From positions 1-23,908 of the forward strand of contig CAXKVV010001462.1 in assembly GCA_964058805.1 (NCBI GenBank): DNA of 23,908 bases, written 5' to 3'. The position numbers and the translations under genes are program-made. This DNA comes from Schoenoplectus triqueter. Taxonomy: Eukaryota > Streptophyta > Magnoliopsida > Poales > Cyperaceae. A model generated the notes under the pieces. The model saw nothing but the letters and a program-made list of their open reading frames with translations. It made no database searches and had not been told where the DNA came from. Shown here piece after piece: positions 10,127 to 19,281 of this stretch (positions are counted from its first letter, which is position 1; every line of letters begins with the position of its first letter).

Positions 10127-11270
10127 CAGATTTTTTATTTTATTTTAGTAAATAAAATAAATAAATATAGCAAATTGGTCATCTCTCTCCTCACTTTTGT
10201 GTTTATAGCCATATCCGAGTTTGAAACTCGGGTTCATTTTTTTTTGAAAACGTAAAAAAAAAACACGGACCCGAATTTCAAACTCGGATCCAGCTGCCCC
10301 ATTTCCATTTACAGCACCTCTCACTCCCTTCTCTCTCCCATCTCTCCCCTCCCTTCTCCTCTCTTCAAAAAATACGAAATTTTTTTCCCCAATTTTTTAG
10401 ATTTAATTCATTTTTGCTCCAATTTATAAACTGTTTACGCGAAACTTTTTATCGTTAGAAGGAGAGTTGGAAAAACCAGTCGATTCATCAATTTGATCAT
10501 TATTTCAAAGGTAATTTTTTATTTTAAATTTAAATCCGAATTTATCAAAATTAGTAATTTTGATAGATTTAATTAGTATAATTATAGTGATAATTGAAAT
10601 ATAGTTAATATCGTACTCTCAGCTCATGAGTCAGATGAGTCTCGATCTAGGTGTTGGGACCTCCGGTACCCAATATGATGCTCCGTGCGCGTCATCGTAC
10701 GACACTCCTGGTCCGTCCACCCGAGTGCCCGAGACGCAGGCACCGCCGGACGCAAGACACGAGCGTCCTCGTCGTGAAATTCGGCCGAGAGACACGTATA
10801 GTATGTCTCTCATTTGGAGGATGTTTCATATGCGTTGATGTATTTTGTTAGACTATTGTTTGTATTGACTTTTTTAAACTGTTCTTATATATATTTTTAC
10901 ATCGACTGTTCTTTATATCGACTTATATCATTTTTTTACATTACCATAACAATTTTTAAATCATTAACAACAGAAAAATAATAATAATTTTTATATAACA
11001 TAATAATCATTTATCCAATATAATTTCATATCACATAATAATCATTTACATAACATAATAACTAACTAACTTAATAATATTGAAAACGTAAAAAAAAATT
11101 TACCCGGACCTGAGTTCGAAACTCGGGTCCGTTTTTTTTCTTTCGTTTATGTGTAAAAAAACAGACTCCAGTTTCAAACTCGGATCTGGCTATAAACGCA
11201 AAAGTGAGAAGATATGTGATCAATTTGTTATATTTATTTATTTTATTTACTAAAATAAAAAAAAAATCTG
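10127..11270 (+). mobile_element. Non-autonomous MULE with 170-bp TIRs and 9-bp target duplication
   Basis: The element runs from CAGATTTTTT to AAAAAATCTG and is flanked on both sides by an exact 9-bp direct repeat CCTGAAAAG (10118-10126 and 11271-11279). Long TIRs plus a 9-bp TSD are the hallmark of Mutator-like elements. The TIRs (10127-10293 and about 11100-11270) are near-identical at their outer 60 bp. Each contains two copies of a short palindrome built on GAGTTTGAAACTC. Inside lie a pyrimidine-rich leader (10316-10370), a donor-like AAAG/GTAATT (about 10509), an acceptor-like CTCTCAG (10616-10622), and a short GC-rich open frame. This looks like an internal-deletion derivative keeping the leader, first intron and last exon of an autonomous MULE. 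Confidence 0.88.
10626..10838 (+). pseudogene. Residual C-terminal ORF tail inside the MULE
   Basis: A 70-residue frame, GC-rich in an AT-rich setting, encodes a Pro/Arg-rich tail (PPDARHERPRREIRPRD). Such low-complexity basic tails end many plant MULE-associated ORFs (MURA or plant-mobile-domain types). The frame follows a good splice acceptor, so it probably represents the last exon of the parent element's protein. It has no catalytic domain. It could instead be a captured host exon. Confidence 0.45.
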
Positions 11271-11279
11271 CCTGAAAAG

Positions 11280-11349
11280 AAGGGGAATAAAACGTGCATA
11301 GTCGGATGGATCTAGGACTCTTGTTGGGTCCCCTCAGCTTGACATAACC
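11280..11349 (-). pseudogene. Broken plant gene, 5' piece of the MULE-split exon
   Basis: After a good acceptor (TGCAG/GG, boundary 11350/11349) the minus strand encodes GYVKLRGPNKSPRSIRLC and TFYSPSFQ, then runs into the MULE target duplication. The acceptor phase matches the donor at 11701, giving an in-frame join across the intron 11350-11701. With the MULE and one duplication removed, the sequence continues into 10117 but is one nucleotide out of frame, so a further small mutation exists. Confidence 0.65.
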
Positions 11350-11701
11350 CTGCAGCATTGAAACAAGTGCACAGGCCATGTCATGTCGTATTTAAGGAGA
11401 AGTTAATTAATTCAAACTCAAATTACACTTGCACAAAAAGTCTAATGTACTTGCTAAGGAAAATTGTAGTAAATTAAAGAGGTTGGCAAGGTGAATTGCA
11501 TTATATTTGTATCTACTCTCTCTGCTCAATTTCTACGATGTTGGATTGCTAATTATAGTAACTTTCTTTCGATGAGTTGTATAGATTAATTAAGGGATAT
11601 ATCATGTTATTCCTCTGAAAGGCAGGCAACAATAACCATAGTTCCAATAAAAACTAGTGGTATGACCAATAAAAAAAATTAATACATTCACTTTAATTTA
11701 C

Positions 11702-12250
11702 CTTAGAATCTATATTCAGGGGAGCACCTTCTTTTCTGTTGAAGACAACATACGAGCCGTCTGTATAGATTACGATGCAACCATACATCTGGTCCAAATC
11801 GTGTTTCTCAAATTTAGAGGTGGCAGAACCCGACCCGACCCGACAAACCCGTCCGACCCGTCCGGATCCGAATCCGACCCGACCCGATTTTTTAAAAAAG
11901 TCAAACCGACCCGATCCGATCCGAACCCGACATGATCCGACCCGATCCGAGATCAAATGACCTTCAATCCAATCGAAATCTATCAACGATCTGAAAAAAT
12001 ACAACATGTAAATTGACCCGACCCGACCCGGCCCGACCTGATATTTTCCAAAAAGTCAAACTGACCCGACCCGCCCGACCCGAACCCGAACCCGAACCCG
12101 ACCCGACCCGCCCCGCCCGATTGCCACCTCTACTCAAATTCAACGAACTTTACAGAGAACACCTCGATCCATAAGGAGCCTGGGGATTAACATCCATCTT
12201 AACGGATGGTGTGGCATCTCTATCCGAACATGCTCACCAGCCTCAGTGAC
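11702..12250 (-). pseudogene. Broken plant gene, exon split by a hAT MITE
   Basis: The minus-strand exon runs from an acceptor (TTTGCAG/GTCACTG, 12250) to a donor (TCTAAG/GTAAAT, 11702). Host coding is seen as IEVFSVKFVEFE up to 12141 and as KHDLDQMYGCIVIYTDGS plus VFNRKEGAPLNIDSK from 11806 down. The hAT MITE at 11815-12132 sits between. Removing it with one copy of its target duplication restores a continuous frame across the site, so the host frame was open at insertion. The upstream part (12150-12250) has stops in the same frame. This exon probably begins the conserved domain of the broken gene. Confidence 0.65.
11815..12132. mobile_element. hAT MITE with CCCGAC subterminal arrays, exact 8-bp TSD
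   Basis: The TIR is TAGAGGTGGCA at the left, with its exact complement TGCCACCTCTA at the right. It is flanked by the identical 8-bp duplication CTCAAATT (11807-11814 and 12133-12140), which is diagnostic of hAT. Both subterminal regions are arrays of CCCGAC-type repeats, in the same strand orientation at both ends rather than inverted. A segment around TTTTTTAAAAAAGTCAAACC (11881-11915) recurs in altered form at 12034-12073, an internal duplication. There is no transposase. The open frames across it are artefacts of the repeats. Confidence 0.92.
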
Positions 12251-12346
12251 CTGCAAATAATTCAGATTGAGGTTATACCCCGACCCATAAAAGAGAAAAT
12301 TTTCTTTTTTTTCCTACCGCCTCCGCTACAAATCATTAATTAATAA

Positions 12347-12544
12347 TCAGGAAGGAGGGGAAGAGGAAGAGTTTTTTCCTCTGATACAGTACATGTCAAC
12401 AACACAAGTCCGATTGCTTCCATGAGGCGCAGAGGCTCTTTCCCCGTCTAGGGCTGCAAAGCAATCAATTTCATTAGATAGGAGGCCTGATAGCTGATGG
12501 TTTCCTTGAGGATCAGCATCCCCTTCTCCTGCTACGGTTTCCAT
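12347..12544 (-). pseudogene. Possible first exon of the broken gene
   Basis: An open frame starts METVAGEGDADPQGNHQLSG and ends in a Ser/Pro-rich tail (KNSSSSPPS) at a stop. It lies upstream of, and on the same strand as, the exon ending at 12250, and its base composition is more balanced than the flanks. No domain is recognised. The stop may simply lie in intron sequence past an unseen donor. It could also be chance. Confidence 0.35.
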
Positions 12545-12740
12545 CAGATCGCGCCCTAATTCGTGGGCAAAATAGATCGCCTCAGTACGTATTTTGTATC
12601 CGCCGCTGTGGGAGGTGGGGGGACGTTTCTAGCTTCTTGGATTATATTGTAACGAATAAACGTGTTTATTATTTTTCTATTTGATATATCATATATACTT
12701 ATATTTACTGCTGAAAATACTCTTCGCTTAAATAAATGGT

Positions 12741-13141
12741 GCTAATTTAAGGCCCGTACAAATTTAATTGTACTAAAAACTCTTATATATCTAAAATTAT
12801 TTCAGGTATAACTATTTTCAATACTTAATAATATATTTTACTTAATATAATTTATGTCTAAATCAATTATAAAGACTTAAATTTTCAAATAAAAATTAAT
12901 TCATTATTTAAAAAATGATGTACAATATATAATATTTTTTTTCTAAGTATGATTGTGCAATACTTAGTCTTTTATAATATTTAATTTATTTGATAAATAA
13001 TATACTTTTATAAAATAATTATATTTAGCATTAATTTTGTTATAAATAAATAATATATTTTACTTAGATATAATCTATATCAAAATTCATTACAAAGACT
13101 CTTAAAATTTTAAATAAAATTAATTTATTATTTAATCTATA
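12741..13141 (-). mobile_element. Helitron fragment, minus orientation (copy D, part 1)
   Basis: The AT-rich core matches the internal units of the 7218-7946 Helitron in the same orientation (ATTATATTTAGCATTAATTT, TTTTACTTAGATATAAT, AAGACTCTTAAA). It ends abruptly where plus-oriented Helitron starts begin at 13142. A continuation may be present at 14119-14205. Confidence 0.55.
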
Positions 13142-13398
13142 TCTATACTATATTATAAAAAAAACATATGAGCTGGATTTGTCCATTAATGTTATTTGAT
13201 AATGTGTAATGATTGAAATATTCATATTTTAATTTACGATGAGATTGAATTATTTTATAAAAGTGACGGTTTAGATTCCAATTAAACTCATTTTTCTGTC
13301 CATTCCATTTGATATTTTTTTACTTAGAAAAAACGATTATATTTTCCACATTGTCTTTTATTAAACTAGTACATTATTTTATAATCTATACTTCTATA
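13142..13398 (+). mobile_element. Helitron 5'-end fragment (copy B)
   Basis: It begins TCTATACTATATTATAA and follows the family's opening segment (GTCCATTAATGTTA, AAAGTGACGGTTTAGATT, CCATTCCATTTG). It then stops at the start of copy C. It is very similar to the 5' part of copy A, so it is a truncated sibling. Confidence 0.65.
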
Positions 13399-14118
13399 TC
13401 TATACTATACTATATTATAAAGAGCCTATATATTGGAGACGTCAACTAATATTATCAAATAATATTTAATGATTGTAATACCCTCATTTAATTTATGGTT
13501 AAGATTGATTTTATAAAAGCAACGGTTCAGATTTTAATCAAACTCATTTTTTCTCCCCATTGCATTTGTTATTTTGTTACCAATGCATTTATATGAGGTC
13601 TGAAAAAAGAAATTGTATACCTAATAAATTAAACATCAACTATTATTAAGTTTTATTGTAAGAAAGAAAATAATTCATTTTACAACATTACTTAGAAAAA
13701 AAATGTTATATTTTGTAATGAGCTAATTTTATTTAAAAAAATTAAGACCCATTGAAATTGATTTATATATAAATTATATTTAATTAAAATATATTATATT
13801 TATAATAAAATTAATATTAAATATAATTATTTTATAATATAAAGTTGTATATCAAATAATTAAATATCAACTATTGTTTAATAAAAAAGAAAGCTACACA
13901 TTATTACGACCTTAGTTAGAAAAAATATTATATTTTGTACATCATTCTATATTAATTAATTAATTAATTTTATTAAAAATTTAAGTGTGTTTATAATTTA
14001 ATTTAGATATAAATTATATTTAAGTAAAATATATAATTTATTTATAATAAAATTAGTGCTAGATATAAATAGTTTTTAAAATTAAGAGGATTCGCACAAC
14101 GGACGGGTTTCGTGCTAG
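13399..14118 (+). mobile_element. Non-autonomous Helitron, plus orientation (copy C)
   Basis: It starts TCTATACTATACTATATTAT and ends GGACGGGTTTCGTGCTAG followed by T, the CTAG|T terminus expected of plant Helitrons. Just upstream of the end is a CGCACAACGGACGGG remnant of the terminal hairpin. It is 720 bp long and has two tandem internal AT-rich units of about 250 bp (near 13590-13850 and 13851-14090). It corresponds over its full length to copy A on the other strand. It has no coding capacity. Confidence 0.82.
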
Positions 14119-14205
14119 TAAAATTTAAGAGCCTTTTTGTCTAAGGTTATACAATGTTTAGTTTCATTTTTGAGTTAATTTATAAATGTTGATATTTCTA
14201 ATATC
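14119..14205 (-). mobile_element. Possible continuation of Helitron copy D
   Basis: The sequence around GTCTAAGGTTATACAATG resembles the GGGTAAGATTGTACAATGCG stretch of copy A in the same orientation. This is the point where copy D would resume if copies B and C had inserted into it. Confidence 0.4.
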
Positions 14206-14275
14206 TTAGATTGACTTTTTCAGATCGGATTCATATTCCGACGGGTACTTTGGGTCGTTGCCTAGAGGTGGAAAT

Positions 14276-14318
14276 CCTAATTTGGAATCAGAAATTCCAC
14301 CTAATTTGGAATCAGAAA
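14276..14318 (+). repeat. Short direct repeat of 19 bp
   Basis: CCTAATTTGGAATCAGAAA occurs exactly at 14276-14294 and 14300-14318, a 24-bp period. The pair is bracketed by AGGTGGAAAT and ATTCCACCT in inverted orientation. Otherwise the stretch 14206-14593 shows nothing recognisable. Confidence 0.75.
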
Positions 14319-14593
14319 AATCTTGGTGTCATTTAAGAAATTTATTTAAAATGTTACTATTTGATTTGACAGAAATATAATCTGTTTATTTTGGAAGCAA
14401 TAATAATCTTGATGCGATTTCTTGCAATATCCGGAGATGATTAATTGTTCACCGTCCCTTCTGTTCCATTCCATCCCCTAAAACTATAATTTTATGATAT
14501 TTCTTTCCTTTCTTAATTTTACTAACTGAATCTTGCAAATTTAGCTTAGTATCTTCTGGCACTGGAACTAAATGAGTTGTGATTTTTTGTTGA

Positions 14594-15054
14594 CTAGCTA
14601 TATACCCGCACGTTGCAGCAGACTCTTTTATTTAAACATTAAAATATTATAAAATTAAAAAAAATCACATTTATCTAATATTAAATTATAAATTCACCAA
14701 ATTATAGAGAAAACCTATAATAAAGACTATATTTAATCTTGAATGAGATTTTTGCACAACATGAGTTAATGATTCATGATTTTTATGGCAAGAAAAGTAA
14801 ATTATTCTAACATATATTATCACCATTAATTTTTTACAAAATATGCACAAGGTTTCTAAATAAAAAATATTATGAAAATAATAGTATTTAAGGGAAAGAA
14901 ATGGAGAGAAAGAGGTGATCAATGGACGCGATCACATACGTTCGATCAACCAAAAATAAATATTAGCCGTCAATTATAAAATGGGTATAATAAAAAAATA
15001 CCATGATAAAAAATAGATCCTTCAATTCTTAAATGCTTTATCTAATAATATAGA
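14594..15054 (-). mobile_element. Non-autonomous Helitron, minus orientation (copy E)
   Basis: On the minus strand it starts TCTATATTATTAGATAAAGC (from 15054) and ends CTGCAACGTGCGGGTATATAG then CTAG (14597-14594). The base before the start is A and the base after the end is T, exactly the A|T target expected for Helitrons. The CAACGTGCGGGT segment is the usual 3' hairpin area, here imperfect. It is 461 bp long and non-coding; a 78-codon open frame across it is not credible as a gene. Confidence 0.82.
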
Positions 15055-15893
15055 TATTTGCTTTTGTTTGTTGATGCAATGTGCCAAATTGAAATAGGAT
15101 ATAAAACATTATTAGTCCTGAAACTACTATGAATTGGGAGACTTTTGTTTCTGCTTGTGGTAAAATGATTTCTGGAGTTTTTTGGGGTAGAAATAAAAAA
15201 ATTATATATTTTTTTTCTATAATAAGATGGTACTCGATAATTTTGTCTTTCAGGGGTATGCATCAGCATGAATTAAGAGCAGACCGTCAAGGTGTAGACA
15301 TGCAATGCTCATACTGAAAGGAGCAGCACATGCTGGCAAAACAAACTCCGTAGAAATTTATTTTGAAGTTCAAGTCCTAGGCAAGTCTAGAATATACGAG
15401 TAAAATTTGTAAGATATTAGAAGAAATTGATGTTATTTTATACTTAGTCTGTTCTAGGTTGCATATATAGAAATTAATGTAAATTTCCAAATTTGATTTC
15501 TTGTTCCAAATCAAGACATTTGGAGAAAAATAAGTCAGCGGGAATTAGTATTTTGAGAAAATAAGCATCGAGCTGGTTATCATCGTCAGATTTCTTTCTC
15601 ATTTTGCATGATTAGAATATCTAAATTTTGATTGATCATAGAAACCTGGAAAATGTTTTCTTTAATTTGTGAAACAATCTTGTATTATTTTTTCTTTAGA
15701 CTTGATATTTTACACAATTAAATAATTTTATAATCAATTTGCCAGATTATTGCTGCTATCTACTGTATCTTTGTTAATTTTTTAAATATAACAAATTGAA
15801 ACGAAAATTTGCAAAAGAAATTTTTTAATTAATGTTATTTTTAAATAAATCAACCGTCCCATGCAACACATTGTTGCATGGACAACATACTAG
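15055..15893 (+). mobile_element. Probable Helitron with 3' hairpin end; 5' border unknown (copy F)
   Basis: A perfect 10-bp stem with a 3-nt loop (CCATGCAACA-CAT-TGTTGCATGG, 15859-15881) is followed nine bases later by CTAG (15890-15893), the standard Helitron 3' design. The next base is A rather than T. No 5' TC start was fixed, so the left limit given is only the edge of copy E. The body has a moderately GC-rich patch (15250-15390) after a splice-acceptor-like CTTTCAG that could be a captured exon. I could not recognise its protein. Confidence 0.55.
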
Positions 15894-16363
15894 ATAGAAT
15901 TGTACGCTCACGGAAAGAAATTAGAAAAATAGCGCACTGTCTCACCAAACTATATATAGCAGTGATGAATGAGAAAATAATTTAATCAAAGCCCAATAAA
16001 TTAAGAAATATCAACAGCATTGATTAAAGAGGTCCAGTAATGGACTGATCCAGATGAGTAGGTTATATAACAAGGGTCATACCCTCAAACCAATTTAAAA
16101 TACATTTTCTTGTCAACGCTTAATGTGTGCACCATTCACATTTTTTATTAATCTAAGCCTGCTCGTTTTCTTAAAACAAGTCCATTCGCTGTTTGGTGGA
16201 TTAGATTCAATCATGCACTTTTACCCATGACCCAAATCTCAATTCGTAAACTGACCAATCCGAACACGACCAGCTTGTCCCCAGTACACATCATGTATAG
16301 TTTTTCTGTAGTCTAGGCTGCGTAGCTCTTCGTGAGGCAGACGTATTATTGCAGTATTTAGTC
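15894..16363. other. Intergenic stretch, no recognised gene
   Basis: No coding frame, RNA or bounded repeat is seen. Base composition is more balanced than the flanking Helitron DNA. Confidence 0.4.
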
Positions 16364-17436
16364 TAGTGTTATAAAAACGGGACGGGTCGGGTCGGGATGG
16401 GATGGGACGGGTTATGGCGGGTCGGCAGATTTTGGCGGGACGGGGCGGGACAGGTCAACGGGTTACGGCGGGGCGGGTTAGGACGGTTCTATTTTGGAGG
16501 GTTTGGCCGCGACCCATCCTAGACCCATCAGGTTGGACGGGTCGGCGGGTCGGGACAGGACGGGTCGGCGGGTCCTTTTTTTTTTTCTAAAATTCAAATA
16601 AATTCTCAAAAACTCCGAAAAAATCAAAAATAGTTATTTAAAATATTTAAAATATATAACTACTTATATTCTTGACCAAAAAAAATATTTTATTTTTTTC
16701 ATATTTTTTTAAAGTTCAAAAGTAATCAAATAAATTTTAAAAAATTGTAAAAATCTGAAAATAATTATTTAAAAATTAAATAAAATCTTAAATGATATGA
16801 CTTAAAATAAATTGAAATAAAATTTTAAATGATATAATTTAAGTAAAAATTTAAATAAAATCTTAGAGAATTCGAATAAAATGATATAACTTTAAAAAAA
16901 ATGAGAAAAATAAATAAATATTATAAACAAAGTTACTATTTTCCTTTATTCCAGATTTAGGACCGGCTATGTAATACATAAACATAGTTCTAACTTTTTT
17001 TGTTAGTAAAGTTTATTGAAAAAAAATCAAATAATCTAGGTAAATGCTAGAAAATATTAAAAATAGGAAAAAAATAAAGAATATAAGGGTTTAGAAAAAT
17101 CATCTAAAAATTGGAGTTCATATACCATAGCTCATTTTCTGGCATATCATCTGAGTATCCATCCGCTTCTGTCATAAATTCATCGGATGATTGTTCTACG
17201 AGTGTGTGTTGATTACGTTGTTCTGCATCAAACCAATCTTTCAAGCATACGAGTTGTTCGAATGTCTTTGCACCCAATCTGGTACGTTTATCTGTTAGTA
17301 TCATATTTGCTGAACTAAAATAGAATTCGGAAGGGACGGTTGACACGGACACGACAAATATATCGCGGACCATCATGGTAAGAGTTAGATATGCAGTTTC
17401 ATGATTTTTTTCTAGAGAAAAAGTGTTGGGGGCAAT
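16364..17436 (-). mobile_element. Truncated hAT transposon end with GGGTCG array and transposase remnant
   Basis: One terminus is seen at TAGTGTTATAAAAACGGGAC (16364), followed by about 200 bp of GGGTCGGG / GGGACGGG / GGCGGG repeats. Such subterminal arrays bind transposase in hAT elements. An AT-rich 3' region then leads to the transposase C-terminus on the minus strand. The partner terminus was not found; the sequence is lost near 17436, before another hAT MITE at 17497. It shares the GGGTCG theme with the 11815-12132 MITE, but its terminal sequence differs. Confidence 0.75.
17104..17436 (-). pseudogene. hAT transposase C-terminal (dimerisation) domain fragment
   Basis: The minus frame reads ETAYLTLTMMVRDIFVVSVS, then STVPSEFYFSSANMILTDKR, RTRLGAKTFEQLVCLKDWFD and a Glu/Asp-rich tail. 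This is the conserved hAT C-terminal dimerisation region: a L-x-x-M-x-RDI-x-x-V-S-V-S-T-V-x-SE core, an R-x-x-L and a final L-V-C-L-KDW. It stays open to its natural stop at 17104. The N-terminal BED finger and catalytic core are absent. The commonly seen SE-[SR]-x-FS block has Phe-Tyr here, a likely drift. Confidence 0.9.
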
Positions 17437-17496
17437 TTAGCACAAACAAAAATGTATGTGCAAGTATACCCTGATTCTAGTTGATGTACGAACAAC

Positions 17497-17913
17497 CAGG
17501 GACGGATGTAGGATTTTGGTTAGGGGGCAATTATCGGATTGTAATAGTTTATCGGATTCAAATTCATTAACTAATCAGGTAGTAAATAAAAAAATAATAA
17601 TTTAATATATATTGTTACCTAATACAAAATTTATTAAAATAATAATATTTTAAACATTAAAAATAACAACAAAATAAATTTCAAAGTAATAGATAATCAA
17701 GTTGATGAAGAAAAAATTTTCATCTACGAAACTTTATATTTTGATATCTTTGCATAATTATTTCATTATGCACGATAGTAAATATTTTGTTTCTCAATAA
17801 AATTATTCAGATAATTCATGAGGAGGCAAATTACCGAAAATATTATCGAAAAGTATTGTTTTTCAAAATTCAAAAGGGCAGCTGCCGCCTAAATTACTAT
17901 GCATCCGCCGCTG
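17497..17913 (+). mobile_element. hAT-type MITE with 8-bp TSD (7/8 match)
   Basis: It begins CAGGGACGGATGTAGGATTT and ends GCATCCGCCGCTG, giving a 14-bp imperfect TIR. It is flanked by CGAACAAC (17489-17496) and TGAACAAC (17914-17921), an 8-bp duplication with one C/T difference. It is AT-rich and non-coding, with a GGGCAGCTGCC patch near the right end. Its body matches the element at 8766-9233. The 8-bp duplication argues for hAT. Confidence 0.82.
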
Positions 17914-17921
17914 TGAACAAC

Positions 17922-18872
17922 TTTGATTTGAAAACAGGGCTCTGAGAATGGCAATAGAAAAACATCAAACTTTGTAAATTACACTGCATCAAAAATTTGT
18001 ATGGTTGGCACACTGACATGTATATTATTAATCGTGATATACAATTCGCTTAATACATTAATTGCTACACGGACCGTCTAAAAGAGATAACCCCCTCCCA
18101 CCTCTTCATTGCTTCATCGTATTAGGATATTTAATATATGGCCTAGCTAATTTTGATGGATAAGTTGTCCAAATTCATTATATTAAATCAAAGGTTGTCT
18201 CAAATTTTATAAAGAATTAATATTGTGAAATTTTTTGGACACTCACAATAATTTTGTTCACTAAAAAAATCATCATCACGTCTGATTTTTTTTTTTAAAA
18301 AAAAACAGTACTTACACTTCCACTTCAAAATGTTTGTTGTTCAAACTATGAGTTTTAACTATATTTTTTATTATTTTATATGAATTACATATTCTTAGAC
18401 TATAATTTAATAATAAAATATATTATGCTTAAAGTATTTTATATCAGGAGGGTCTATGAAGGTGTCTTCAAATCTCAATTTTGAACTGAATGGACAGCCA
18501 ACTTCTGTCTAGATCGCACAAATCAAGGATCGATGCAGTTTGAATGAAATGTTAATTTGAGATTGCATTCTTTCGTTAAATTGTATTTATGTTTTTAATT
18601 AAATTTGACATTTCTTAATTTGTCCAATAATAATTATTAATATTATAATTAATCCCTTCCTCAACCTTGCAATTAATCAAAATTGATATGTTGAGTTTAT
18701 TAAACTAAATTGAAAGTATTTATATTCTTATAAATTTTTAATTTGATCTTTGAGTTTCATTTTTTGAGTTTATATTTTATTTAAAAAAATCAAATCATAT
18801 TTTTAATTGTGTACATTATATGACAATTTATTTATTTATATTTTTTATTTTTGAATTTACGGAGTATCACAA
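17922..18872. other. AT-rich intergenic stretch
   Basis: No gene, RNA or bounded element is recognised. A T-run next to an A-run at 18282-18305 is a simple-sequence hairpin and not a gene signal. Confidence 0.4.
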
Positions 18873-19262
18873 CTAGAGTTGTAACTCGGGGTTCGCCCCG
18901 GCAATATAGTTCTTAAATAAATAATTAAAAATATAAAATTTTAAATATAATTAATAAAATTTAGACACAATGTTTTTAAATGCTAAGTAATAATAATAAT
19001 TATAATAATGATTATTATTATAATAAATAATATAATTAAATACATAATAATCTATAAATTATCATATAAGAAAATAAATCAGTTTAAGAGTTGAGTTTCA
19101 CTTTAAGTATATTACACGTATTTTAAATGAGGAAATAAACTATTTTATATAAATCTTTAGATCTAAGAAGATGAAAAAATTTAAACAATATCAATGATGG
19201 AGAAAAGTGATGATGTGACATACTTAAAAAAATTAAAATCTTAACTTTTTTATATATTAAGA
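18873..19262 (-). mobile_element. Non-autonomous Helitron, minus orientation (copy G)
   Basis: Read on the minus strand, the 3' end is a CGGGG-CGAA-CCCCG hairpin (18887-18900) followed by GTTACAACT and CTAG then T (18876-18872), a textbook Helitron terminus. The 5' end is placed at TCTTAATATATAAAA (from 19262), though the preceding base is T rather than A. It is about 390 bp, AT-rich and without coding capacity. The 3' end is secure and the 5' end approximate. Confidence 0.72.
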
Positions 19263-19281
19263 ATAATTATGTATAATTCTG

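Noticed and set aside
11693..12007. 104-codon minus-strand frame as one gene
   Set aside because: It is a chimera of a real broken exon (11702-11806) and MITE repeat sequence; the element border and TSD lie inside it.
12590..12612. TATCCGCCGCTG resembling the right end of the 17497-17913 MITE
   Set aside because: Only about 12 bp match and no element body or left end is present.
14263..14320. TAGAGGTGG resembling the 11815 hAT terminus
   Set aside because: No matching second end, array or target duplication; probably chance.
16402..16590. Gly/Arg-rich open frame
   Set aside because: It is a translation of the GGGTCGGG subterminal repeat of a hAT element; repeat period and orientation explain it.
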